Shown here piece after piece: positions 1 through 10,865 of a stretch of DNA of 64,000 bases; position 1 is the stretch's first letter; every line of letters begins with the position of its first letter. The DNA comes from Leptasterias polaris (Eukaryota > Echinodermata > Asteroidea > Forcipulatida > Asteriidae). The stretch is from positions 1,364,001-1,428,000 of the forward strand of contig JAZGTN010000061.1 of assembly GCA_037783415.1 (NCBI GenBank), written 5' to 3'. Position numbers and translations under genes: made by a program. A model generated the notes under the pieces. That model was not told the DNA's origin and searched no databases. It was given only the letters and a program-made list of their open reading frames with translations.

Positions 1-1860
1 TATGGTAACAATTTACAAATGTACCTCCAACCTTCCATGACAATGATGTCATAATTCAAAACCAGAACCACGTAAGTTCATATCGTCATGTCAACAAAAA
101 CAGTGACCTTGTACATTCCGAGGCATTAATTGGCAGGCAAAATACTACACAAGTCATATATTATGAGAATTTTTACATTTTGTATCAAAATTACAACATG
201 AAATCAAAAATTGTAAAAACAACTTAAACAATTTTTGAGATGCGTCCCTTTTTCTTCATATAAAAAAAATGATTAAAAAGTTGCCAGTACAATTTCCACA
301 GAATGTAACATTTTATACTTTCTTCCATCCAGCTGCATACATGTCATGCTTGCAGGAAGTCCAGGATCTGTGGCTCTTTTTGTAAACATTTGATATCACA
401 GATTACATGTGCACAACCTTATCACCAGTTACTTTCCCTGCAGAAATTTGACAAATAAAAACATTTTATAACATGGCCTATTAAAATGTTATTTACAGAA
501 TTGTAACTGAGCATTTTTTAGTCCTTGTGCACAACTTTAACAAAAACTCACTGTATACTTACAATAATAACGCCAGTTACTGCAATACAGAAATTTGACA
601 AATCAGTACATTTTACTACATGGTCTAAAATGGATTTTACAGAATTGAAACTGAACGTTTTTTAATCTTCCTTAACTATCTTTAGGTATACATGTATTCA
701 CAAAATCACTGATGCTGAGATACAGCATGGATCCTCTCTTCTACTAGACACAGCGCATAACAAAGTTGAGATAAGTTTTTACACTTTTGTGGCAATATAT
801 TGATGGATGAATAAGTTTGAACTTTATAAAGACTCTGAGACTCAGGATTTGACTAAGGACTCATCCAGTCATGCAATAAGAATGTTAACTCACTAATGAA
901 TTACTGTTCAAGATCTTAAAACCACCCTTAGGTACTAAGCAATATTGCTTACCTGAATTCAGAAATATTACACTACAACAGATATTAAATAACAAACAAT
1001 ACCCCAATTATAACTGGCTGGTTAGAAATAATCACTTTAATATTGACATTTTTCATTCTTGTGGAAACAGAATATGGAGATGACAAATTCAAGCCAAGTT
1101 TTAGATAAATTATATATCATGTGGAAGAAAAACAATCACTTGAAGAGTAAGTGAAAACTTTTTCTCGGGCAAAAAAACACAATTGAACTGGAAATGTCAC
1201 TGCTGTCATAAATAGGTCTCAGACAAAGTTATATCAGATTTTAAAAAAAACAAATTTGGGAAATGCATATTAGTAAAGTTGAGGACATAAATTGATGTTT
1301 CCAGAAAGAAACTCTAGGATTCAAAGATTAGTTTGTGTAGATTACTGTAGATTCTTTAGAATGATGTACTATGCATACTACAAAATATACATTTACCTTC
1401 TCTTATGGAGAATGAGTTCCATAGAAATAATGTGCAATGTTAGAAATTAAATTTGCATATTTTCAGATAAAGTTCTGCCTTTAGAGACGTGCGGTCTGTC
1501 AATTCAGCTGATGCACTTAGTTTTGTGGTCACAAATTAAATAATGTTTAGGATATAGCAAGTTGGAAACTCAAACATCAGAGTGTTTTAATGGTGCATGA
1601 TTTTAATGAACAGTGACACTTGACTTTAACCAGTGATTTATTGTAATGAACTCATAATATACATTGTTATTGTTTTAAACACCAGAATTTTAATGTACAC
1701 ATTTTATGACAATTTATTTTATGTTAATATTAATTTAACAAACTCTCTTATATAAGGTTCTCACACAAAAATTGTTGTTTAATTTTTGGATTGTGTAACT
1801 CATAGGTTTGGGATTTCTTTGCATTCACTCTTAAAATTGTCTACTGTTGTAGAACAGTCA
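1..1860. other. No gene recognised, AT-rich non-coding
   Basis: I find no exon with family similarity and no long open frame on either strand. The stretch is AT-rich with ordinary short simple-sequence patches. It could be intergenic, or the UTR or intron of a gene lying to the left, but nothing in it decides this. Confidence 0.5.
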
Positions 1861-2037
1861 GGGCCCAGTTTCATAAAGCCTGTAAGCACAAAACTTGCTA
1901 AGTTCAGACAATTCTTGCTTAGCAGAATCAGGTTACCAGCCAATATTCCATAAAGCTTACATTGTAGCGACTGGTGCCCCATTCAGTTATTGCTTAGCAA
2001 TTAAATTTATTCTTAACAACTTTATGAAAGTGGGCCC
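1861..2037. mobile_element. GGGCCC-type MITE, copy 1
   Basis: The 177-bp segment begins GGGCCCAGTTTCATAAAG and ends CTTTATGAAAGTGGGCCC, so its ends form terminal inverted repeats. The interior has several GCTTAGCA-like words. Further copies or half copies occur near 43.2/45.9, 60.95, 62.2 and 62.55-62.74 kb. Short length, inverted ends, no coding capacity and dispersed copies fit a MITE. The superfamily is not decided, because target duplications are ambiguous (possibly CAG on both sides). Confidence 0.7.
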
Positions 2038-2205
2038 AGGCTGGTTGTGTTGGATCTTCCCTGATTCAAAGAAAACGACAAGCAATTTTCTGGATTCAAC
2101 TGTTTGAATTTATTCCAAACCAGAATCGGAACAAAATGAAGTTAATAAGTTTGTGTAATGTAGCCATGTTTTGAAGAGAGCTAGCGAACCTAGTCCATGT
2201 CTGAA

Positions 2206-2322
2206 TTAGTGGCTACAACTACAGCTATGGCTAGATTTCCTCTTCATCATGCATTGAAGTATAGGACGTCCTTAGCAACACCCTTAGAAACAGTCATAGC
2301 CGTAGCTGTAGCCACCAACTCG
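2206..2322. mobile_element. Short foldback (hairpin) element
   Basis: The arm around 2208-2232 (GTGGCTACAACTACAGC...) is complementary to the arm around 2294-2320 (...GCTGTAGCCACCAACT), with about 60 bp between them. The arms differ at a few positions. This looks like a small non-autonomous inverted-repeat element. An open frame across it (2197-2424) is a by-product and not a gene. Confidence 0.5.
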
Positions 2323-2529
2323 GAATCGGAGCTTTGCTCAAGTTCATCAAATACTGAGATTCAAATTACCATATTCATTGTTGCCATGGTAGTTTGTTTT
2401 GTGACATCACAATTTGCTCAGTGATTATTTGTTAACTCGACGTAGTTTTCTCCTGAAGACAATCAAAGCACACTGATCCAAACATCAAGTTGTTACATAC
2501 CTGTTCTTTTGAGAACCACCAGTGCACAA

Positions 2530-2568
2530 CTCAAAGAGAGATTTATGTACATGGTGTTACTGCGAAAA
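2530..2568. repeat. Half copy of the 58-kb hairpin repeat family
   Basis: The words CAAAGAGAGATTTATG and CATGGTGTTACTGCGAAA match one arm of the hairpin element at 58075-58202 with scattered changes. Only one arm is recognisable, so this is a degraded or solo-arm copy. Confidence 0.45.
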
Positions 2569-2619
2569 CTAAATTGTATCTACTACGTTAAAGTTTCAAA
2601 TCTGACTTGACTCAACATA

Positions 2620-2940
2620 AAGGTGAATCAGACTTGTGTTCTGGTGGCTGAGCCATGGGAGTGTAGGTTCAAATTCTGGTCATGACACTTGATTGTTACC
2701 AAGGCAACTAATTAGAGTCATTTCTCATCACCTAGGAGTAAATGGGTACCTGTGAAGGTAGAGATTGTTGATGAGAATGATTAGCAACCTGTGTGTCCAT
2801 TTGGCTGCTGGTGCTGCATACTCCAAAGGAGCTGAGATAGTTTCAAGAATAGTTCAAGTCTGATGTACAGGGTTAATAATAGTTGAAGGTGTTTTGATGC
2901 TTGAATTCAAAGCGCCTAATAAATGACTGTTATTATTACC
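2620..2940 (+). mobile_element. tRNA-derived SINE (decayed)
   Basis: A tRNA-like head carries an A-box-like TGGCTGAGCCATGG (about 2645-2658) and a B-box-like GGTTCAAATTC (2666-2676). A tRNA-unrelated body follows, with AGGTAGAGATTGTTGATGAG, and the element ends in a TAATAAATGACTGTTATTATT-like tail. The body and tail recur at 61750-61920 (AGGTAGAGATTGCTGATG, GAGTGCCTAATTAATA). Split pol-III promoter boxes, a shared body and an A/T-rich tail are the hallmarks of a SINE. It is non-autonomous and would depend on a LINE partner for mobility. Confidence 0.6.
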
Positions 2941-5077
2941 AGCAATATACCCTGTATCTGAACTAGATTGACCTTTCTGCAGTGTTGAGGTCAGGTTGAT
3001 TATCTAATAGTTTGTCATTGCAGAGTTTCAAACTCTCCAGGATTTCTTGTGTCGATACATGTAGTATGGTAAACATTCATGTCAGTATATTTTGCATGTG
3101 TATTGTTCATTTTTTGTCTTAACAATCTGTACAATGTATAAAATAAAGTGTATATTCCATTACACAGCATCATTCATCTACAGCTGTAGAGATGAACATG
3201 TGAAATTTGTCACTATAATCTACATGTTTGTCTGCAATGGAGAGACAGTAAATGGTTTATTGTCAAGACTGAAGGTTGTATAATCATGATACAGTCATGA
3301 GTTAATATAATTGCGAAAAGCAGGTCTTATTGGGAATGTATGCACAAGAACATTTGCATAAAATACTGCTTTGTTTTAAGTTCAATACCACATTTTTTCA
3401 AACTGAATTATTACCTTATTGCACCCTTTCCCCAAATAGTTCATAATTACCACTTAAACTAACCTCAATTTTAAATCCAACTTTGGTTTATGTATCCCTT
3501 TTCATTGGTTTTATCATCCTTACCCATCCAGCTGACCCTTCAACGGATTGTTATATTTGTTTCCCTTTAAATGGGCTAAAGTTTGTACGGTATTTTATTT
3601 GAAAACGCTTGTATTTTATGATCATTGCTGCAAGTGACATTTTCACTGGAATTCTCAACAACAAATGCCTTAATTTAAACATATGTAAAGTATTCTATGT
3701 TTACTCAGTGAATATTGGGCTGTCAAGTAGCATAAGATAATAATATTATAGGTATAATATATGGATAGGCAGATATAACGGAGTAGGGCGTTGTCAGATT
3801 TAAAATAAATTATCATTTTGGACTTGAATTTGTTTCTTTGACTTTGTATGTCTTTGTCCTGATACAAGTATATACGTTTGATGAAAATGGAAAAAAGGTC
3901 ATATTTCAAAGAAGTAATAGTTCATTATGAAGCCTTTTTGTTTCTGCTGCGGCTGTTTTGCTGGTAGTTTTATGTTGTTTTTGTTTTTTCACAGAATAAT
4001 AAGGTGTGAAATGGTCATTGATATGAACACCTAGAAACTGTACATGACTGGAAGTGTTAATAGTGTCAAGAGGCCCTCGGTATAACTAAATCAACTGATT
4101 CTGTGTGAGTTTGGAGAGAGGTCAAACGAGAGGTTGATCGTTGCAGCTGGTCATCCCAGTCCTTACCATTGAAAGAAAGTCCATGCCAGTTCAGTTCAGT
4201 TCAGTCCAGGATATTTCCACTATACCTGTTTGCATTGACAATATATTATACCGTAGGCCCTACTAGTATTAAACAAGAAGTATCAAGTGGTGGTGGTCTC
4301 CTAAAACCAAGCTTGTGGATTTGAGACGCCCCTGTATTTGTACACATGAGTGAACTAGCTTTGTAAGGAACTTTCTACACCTTGACACAAAATAATCAGT
4401 TTGCACATTGCTACGAAGGGACACTGGACGACCATTAATTAATTTGCAAATACACTCGAGTGTTGATTTTGAGTATGACATTGGTTTCAATAGTCCATGT
4501 CTGCTGTATAACGACATGTGATGATTCTTATGGCATCGTGATATCTTTAAAAACAAATAATAAAATCACTTATCAAGTAGGATTGACCAAAAAGGGACCA
4601 GCTTTGATGGAAAATGTTCGGATATTAATAAATATTCATGGAACCTTACTTGCCGTCTCCAAATCGGTCTGCTTTTTGTAATTGAAAATTAACAAACAAT
4701 GTCAGTATCAGACAAAATACAGCAAAGAACGGCTTTAAAAACGTTGCTCTGTCACTTTGGAATTCAAGGCTAGGAGCATTGTTCTCGTTGGCCTGTAGTT
4801 TGGGTTATACCACCTGAAACGCAATGGCGCGGAACCATCCATAGAATGGGTTTGTTTAGGTAGGTCGACTTGTAAAAATACGTGAGTAATCATAGAATGA
4901 ATAAGTGCACAGTTGCACGCTTCGTAAATTCCACTTTTGACAGGCATTCATTGGAATGTATAGGACTAATCTGGAACATTTTGGAGGAAAGAGAGGGTTG
5001 TATTTCTGATGTTACTTCCTTGTTTGACCAATACACCATTGGATGACGAAGGTTTCCAGATCGAGGATTGACTCACC
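2941..5077. other. Non-coding, upstream of the PDZ gene
   Basis: No supported exon is visible. Short open frames on both strands lack similarity and splice context. A short TTCAG reiteration occurs near 4190-4210. The last few hundred bases before 5078 are the likely promoter and 5' leader of the PDZ gene, but no TATA box or initiator stands out. Confidence 0.4.
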
Positions 5078-5084
5078 ATGGCAG
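5078..5084 (+). CDS. PDZ gene coding exon 1 (7 coding nt)
   Basis: ATG GCA G is followed at once by the donor GTAACT. The remaining G joins AA of exon 2 to give GAA (Glu), so the protein starts M-A-E-D-A-A-Y. The start rests on Kozak context and exact phase fit. Confidence 0.7.
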
Positions 5085-6739
5085 GTAACTTTAATTAGTT
5101 TATTGCACCATTGTTTGATACGGAAGCGTATTGCCGCCACATGAATAAAAAAACAAACTGACTTATCGTGTGTACACGATAAGTTTTTTTTTTTTTCTTT
5201 TCATGTGGCGGCAATACGCTTCCGTAGTTTGATACGCAATGTAAAGAAAGACAATTTGCCATAGGCCTGTTTCACTAGCTTAGGTAATAAATAAACATTA
5301 GCTGTTTTTAATGACAATTAACCCTTAAAAACACACTAAACTAAATACAAATAATAAACTAAATACACACACAATGCTTACACGCACACACACCCACACA
5401 CATCCAAGAAGTATTCTGTGGTGTAAATAAAACGCCTAATTATATATATTTTTTAATACACTAAGAAGATGCAGCTTATGTGACCATGGATGATATAAGA
5501 GAGGCTAAATCGGCTACCAGAAACCAATTAGACCCTCCATCTAGTGAATCAGACCATTATGTAAGCATGGATGCTATCAGAGCTACAAAGAAGTCTACAA
5601 GACACCGCACTTCTCCAACTATTGAAGTAGTCTACCAAGACCCACACTCTGTTGTCTCATCCGAAGATAATGTATCTGATTTAGACGTGCCTTCTTGTTC
5701 GGGGACATCAGCTTCTGCGCATTCATCTCTTTCTGGTGACAAGAATGAAGAACTGGACCTACCTGTAACTCGTAAGGTATGCAGCTTTGCGTTTAAGAAT
5801 TCTCATAGAATGTCAAACCAACATTTAAAACAGGGAAAGTAGAATTCTTAATTATACGATGATGTTTATTAATTCTGCATTGAGGAAGGACCCCCCCCCC
5901 CCCCGCCGTGGTTTCTGTAATGACCCCCCCCCCCCGATACATGGTACTCAAGAAACATAAAGCTTCTTTGAAAACTGACTCAAACAAAATTTAAAAACGT
6001 CATACATGTTGTGATTACTTTTTGCTTATAACGCAAAACAACAACAACAAGAAACAAACAAACAAACGTAATCGATCATATTATTTGGTCCAACAAGTAG
6101 ATTACATTATACGAGGAAACACAATATTTTTTTACTGAGTGCCAAGGAGTCGCGCTCGTAATTTGTTCCGAGATCGTACTTTTTCCTGCATAAAGAGCTC
6201 AAAGTGTGTGTTTTTTCCCCGATACTTCTCTTCACCAGGTGGTTGTATATCCGGGCCCTTCAGGTTTAGGGATATCGATAGCTGGAGGCGTCAAAAGTCC
6301 AGCGGGTTTACTACCGGTACTTATTACTGATATTGATCATGGTGGGCTTATTGAGAGTACCGGAGTTATCCAGGTAGGTACCTTGCATAAGTCACGTATA
6401 TTTCATTTCATTTCAAATTCATTACAAATCCAATGGCAGCACAAAGCTTGATTACGTGGAGTTTCAAAGGATCAACAAATATTTAAGACTCTGTATAGTG
6501 TATAATAATACAAAAATGTAAATCCAATTATTTGATAACACTCTGTTTCTTCATTGAAAATGTCAAATTCTGTCCGTTTTCAGGTTGGTGATAACATCGT
6601 GAGCGTGAATGGTGAGACAATGGTAGGGAAAACACACCGAGATGTTGTCTTGGCCATCAAGGGTGCCGGTAGTTCACTTATGCTTGAAGTCATGGAATGT
6701 CCCGAGAATATTAAGAGATTCATGTCAATTGATGAATAG
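5078..6739 (+). CDS. Small single-PDZ protein with tandem YVxM motifs (4 exons, 202 aa)
   Basis: Joining 5078-5084, 5466-5776, 6239-6373 and 6584-6739 gives one frame of 202 codons plus TAG, with GT-AG introns throughout. The start ATG sits in a strong context (CACCATGG). Residues 1-45 carry two copies of a module, AYVTMDDIREAKSATR at Y7 and HYVSMDAIRATKKSTR at Y34. Residues 46-106 are Ser/Asp-rich and probably disordered. Residues 107-192 are a PDZ domain with the carboxylate-binding loop GLGI (115-118), then the GDNIVSVNG core and a helix around THRDVVLAIK. PDZ domains bind C-terminal peptides, and YxxM is the class of site bound by PI3-kinase p85 SH2 domains when phosphorylated. An adaptor role is therefore plausible but is inference. 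I do not recognise an orthologue by name. The tail ends in SIDE. Confidence 0.8.
5085..5465 (+). other. PDZ gene intron 1, holding a foldback element
   Basis: The intron begins GTAACT and ends CACTAAG. The upstream tract includes TATATATATTTTTTAATA, which serves as a weak polypyrimidine region. It contains the hairpin element at 5122-5226 and an AC-rich patch near 5365-5402. Confidence 0.6.
5122..5226. mobile_element. Near-perfect foldback element with 9-bp flanking duplication
   Basis: The left arm starting GGAAGCGTATTGCCGCCACA (5122 on) and the right arm ending TGTGGCGGCAATACGCTTCC are perfect complements over about 24 bp. The centre holds a second palindrome, ACTTATCGTG/CACGATAAGT, and T- and A-rich spacers. 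GTTTGATAC stands at 5113-5121 and again at 5227-5235, which looks like a 9-bp target-site duplication. That length fits Mutator-like elements, but the class is inference. Confidence 0.7.
5466..5776 (+). CDS. PDZ gene coding exon 2
   Basis: Encodes residues 3-106: the duplicated YVTM/YVSM module, a third tyrosine (Y59, YQDP) and the Ser/Asp-rich linker. The acceptor is ACTAAG|AA and the donor AAG|GTATGC, which leaves phase 0. The acceptor AG at 5467-5468 is an alternative but would break the phase match with exon 1. Confidence 0.78.
5888..5937. repeat. Poly-C tracts in PDZ gene intron 2
   Basis: Two long C runs, at about 5890-5904 and 5923-5935, lie inside the intron between 5776 and 6239. 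They are homopolymer tracts and their length in the assembly may not be exact. Confidence 0.8.
6239..6373 (+). CDS. PDZ gene coding exon 3 (first half of PDZ domain)
   Basis: The acceptor CTTCACCAG precedes VVVYPGPSGLGISIAGG and the donor follows CAG|GTAGGT. The exon is 45 codons in phase 0 at both ends. It holds the GLGI loop, the second and third strands, and the DIDHGGLIEST segment. Confidence 0.88.
6584..6739 (+). CDS. PDZ gene coding exon 4 (second half of PDZ domain, stop)
   Basis: The acceptor CCGTTTTCAG precedes VGDNIVSVNGETMVG, the classic V-G-D-x-I-x-x-V-N-G stretch of PDZ domains. The exon ends FMSIDE and TAG at 6737-6739. Confidence 0.88.
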   Translation, partial: VGDNIVSVNGETMVGKTHRDVVLAIKGAGSSLMLEVMECPENIKRFMSIDE

Positions 6740-7510
6740 TGTGATATTCACTCATTCCTGGAAGCTTTTGTTTCTTGCCTTTCTTCTTGAGAGCAGGAGT
6801 GTTTCAATGTGTTCAAGTTACGTTATGCTGTCATATTGAAAGCTTTGCTGCCTATATTGAACCGGGGTTATATTTTGTTGGCGTTCGGCGCACTCTCATT
6901 TGGTAACTTATGTACATCATCGTGTTTAGTCTTGGTTACTTCAAGTGGAATGAAATATTGCAGATCCAGGATTTGCGTAACCAAATTATCTGTCGTCATC
7001 CAACCTCCTCTGTTTTAGTGACACAAACATGACACAGCTAGAAGGTTCATTTGAGGCTTGTGCTATTTATTTAATTTCATGAATTCTCCCTGAATTACGT
7101 GTATAGTGAGTTAGCATTTCTAACACCATGTTTAAACAAAGATTATCCAATGATAATATCTTATTACTTTTGTAGTCGAGGAAACATTGAAATGTAGAAC
7201 TTGTTTGGATGATCCTTACACTAAAAATATAGATAAATCACATTTTCAGATAAAAAATTTACTCCAGAACCTTGACATTTATTGTGTTGTTCGCGTTCTG
7301 CAATTCATGATGATTTTTACTGACATGAAAATGTGAATGAAGCCGTTTCCACTTGCTTAAAATCTTAAAGCTACTGTTTTTAAATTAGTGCAGCTGAAAT
7401 GCAATATTGTGTTAAAATTACTTATTGACTCGGTGTGTAGTACGTCATTTGGTAGCCTGATGCAATTTTTATCTAATGGCCACTTACAGTTTTAATAAAA
7501 ATGTTAGTTT
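6740..7510 (+). other. Probable 3' UTR of the PDZ gene, with poly(A) signal
   Basis: AATAAA stands at 7494-7499, about 755 nt after the stop codon, in an AT-rich non-coding stretch. This is the first good cleavage signal after the stop. The exact cleavage site cannot be read. Confidence 0.45.
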
Positions 7511-10500
7511 TCGCTTATCGTATTGTTACATGTTGTATTGCCATGTTCGATGCTAATATCTTAAACGCTAAAGTACTAGATAAATACGTATATTTAGTAT
7601 TAATGGCTAGCATTACATTGGTTTATATGGTGATTACATTGAATCAGATGATGGGTTTTAATTCAAATCTAAAAACTTAAGCTCCAGCTTACGACAAACA
7701 GGCCTAACGGACCACGTTTTTGTTTGTTACAAATTGTATAACCTGTTTTCTATTAAGAGGATATTAACCACATTGAAGTGTAAGTTTACCTTGGGGTTGT
7801 TACTGATATATAAGCCTATATGGGTATTAGCTTAAATTAATTCTATTATTTTCAAAGCGGGGTGAATTAACATGCACCATCCTCAAATTTTGCCCAGCCT
7901 GTGCGAAACGAGCCCGAGCTACACCACTTCCCATTGAGTTTTATTTAAAGAAGTTGTCTTAGGAAAAGCTTGTTTAATTTTGTAAATTGTAGGAGAGGGT
8001 ACACTAAACTGAATGGTTTGCCAAATGTGATTTGTGCTAAGTTTGAATATTTCAGACTTGAATACTTCTGATTTTAACTCACTTTTCAATCTTAGTTGTT
8101 AAATTTTTTTATTTTAAATTAACAATTAAATGAAGGCATCAGCAAATCATTAGTGAAAATATTGTTACCTTTCTGCTGTTGCCGAAACGTTTCTCTCGAA
8201 TGGATTGTAATTAACTTCTTCTTGACATTTTAAAAACAGAGACATAAACAATCAAATGACAACATAAGGTTCGGCAGAACTATAAGCAACTTCTTGAACC
8301 ATAAGCCTATAGGGAAATACAAATTCATTAGTTAAACCATTGCTTTTGTATTGTAATTGCAATTACTATGAAAATAGTAAATATTGTGTACAGTTCGAAA
8401 TGTTGCACCTTTTTACTCAGTAAACGGCAATATTTTCGAGTGTTTTGAATACAGAATAACGAAACACAATAGATAATTATTAATAAAAATCATATACTCT
8501 TTATTGCGACTGCAATGCAACAATGTTGCGCATAATGCTTTTAACAAAAGAAAGGTGTAAAATATAAAACTAGGCTTATTTTACAATTTTTGTTTACAAT
8601 TACAAGTACATGATGTTCACAGTTCATTTAACTGTCTCCATTAATAACCCTTTGAGTTGGTTATATACTTTAAATAGGAGTATATTAGTTGATTGAAAAA
8701 GCACACACAATTTCCATAACAACTAATTATTAATTATTTGACTACTGTTAATGTATGTACATGCATAACCACATTAGTATAATCGTTGGGCGCAATGTTT
8801 CTTCTTCAATGTTAACATGATGACAACGATGCTCTCAAAGGGGGTATAGGCCTAGGCTCAAAGGGGGTATAGGCCTAGGCTCAGAGGCGATTTGCTAAGA
8901 AAGGCAGGATAAATTGAGGTCAGGTTTTCCTTTCACGAAAAGCACAACCTTCCTCAAAACACAACGTTTATAATCCTTCTAAATTCACCTCTGATAAAAA
9001 TTGTTTTTACTGATTATTTTATATAAACAAAGCCATAATTTGCTAATTGATCCCCATTAGATGGTCCATTCATGCAGCTGTATGTTATCCCATCTTGATG
9101 ATGCTGAGTAGGTCTATCCCCTCTTGTTGACCTGCAAGCTATGGCTAACCTGTAACAGGCTAACCTAATTGAGCTTATACTAAAGAGCATGACGTCCAAA
9201 TGATTGGCTTAGCAAAATATAGCATGGAACCAGTCCAAATAGATAAATGAAATGACATTTTGGCTGGTAACCCTGCACAGTTTTCCCATGCTAAACAGAT
9301 TTGTGACACAACTCAATGAAATTACACCCCTCTAGCCCTTACTTTTGCAGATTTAGTTTTAGAAGTTGTCCAGCATGCAGGACATGACCGAACGCCAATG
9401 TAATGACATTTTTACAGGAATAATAGTTCTATTGAATAAAGTTCAAGCATTGCATTATAACCAATGAAGTATATATCAAACATGATCCAACAGGCAATCT
9501 GTGCTTTTCCCCATATTATTCCTAACCCTTATCCAGAGATAGCTTCAATCTTGCTTAACACCAAGTGATTCAGTTTTATAAATACAATTAGGCCTAAATG
9601 TACATGATTTTAATATATTAAAATATGTTGGGATATTTTGCAGCTAACATTAAAAGGAAGGTACAACATTGGTTTTGAGAAAATTTACACTAATTCCAAC
9701 TGTATAATGGTCACATCTTATTTTTCTGAATACAAGTTTTTCATTAAAACATATAAAACTTTTCTTGAATGTGAAATATATTTCCATTAGTAAAATTCTC
9801 TGATATCTTGAATAGTGACATTTTCCTTTTGACTAGCTACAATTAGAATGCCACAAACATTGTACCAACCCTTTGGATAAACAGAAATCTGATGCAATTT
9901 ATCAAAATGTAATTAATATGAAATCTGACTACTATTCTTTATTAAAGAGAACACACACACAAATTCTATGTACACAAACATATTGACTATGCATAATTTA
10001 CCCAGGTTCACACTTTTATGGAAGTACAGTAAACAACAAGGTATCTATATTATTGCTATCTGGGTATATTACAAAAACCACTATTATTCAACAATTTGAT
10101 ATCTTTTAAATTGAATATGGACTTGGTAAACCATAAAATCCAAAACACATTTTAATTATGATTCTTGTTTGACTCTGCAGGATATAATAGACCAATATGA
10201 ATAATTGCATTATCCAACTCAAACTTACAGTCTAGTGTTTTCTTTACCACAACTGACATCCCTCATACAAATCTCTTATCTCTCATCTCTTATACATGTA
10301 CAACCTGCTGAGGTACATTGTACCATACAATGCTTTGACCAATGTGAAATATCACAATTCATAATGTTTATTCTATAAAATCCACTGAGCACCCAAATAA
10401 AAGACAAATCGAATTTCCATAATTGTGAATAACAAATCCATGAAATCATATGACTCTGAGTAACTAACTCAAAGTTATACAATTTGGTTTTATTCATTAA

Positions 10501-10865
10501 TGGAACAGATGTCCTACCCAGCCATACAAGTCAAGGTTTGAACAAACTTGGAATGTCCCATTGGTGATATTTGGATTATTACTTCACACCATTTCATGGT
10601 CATGTCACCTAGCCTTGACAAACTTGATCAATTGTCAACTACAATTGGTAGATTTGCACACCATGAAGTGAGTAGGACTCATGCTATCATAGGTGCGGTA
10701 CAGCAGTATATTTACATGAAGGGTATTGTTAGTTTTTTTAAACATTCTATAAATAAACCAGAATCGGCACACTGCCCATCGAATAAAGAAGCCAAAGAAA
10801 AACGACGGCACACAAAAAAACAAATGTTGCTACCCAACATAAGAAAAGCAACCCTTGGGCGATAC
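7511..10865. other. Intergenic, AT-rich, no gene seen
   Basis: No exon with similarity or phase support is visible. A 23-bp unit (CTCAAAGGGGGTATAGGCCT plus AGG) is directly duplicated at 8834-8879. Short AC repeats occur near 9951. Confidence 0.5.

Noticed and set aside
2197..2424. 75-codon plus-strand frame
   Set aside because: It mostly translates a foldback element, and neither similarity nor splice context was found.
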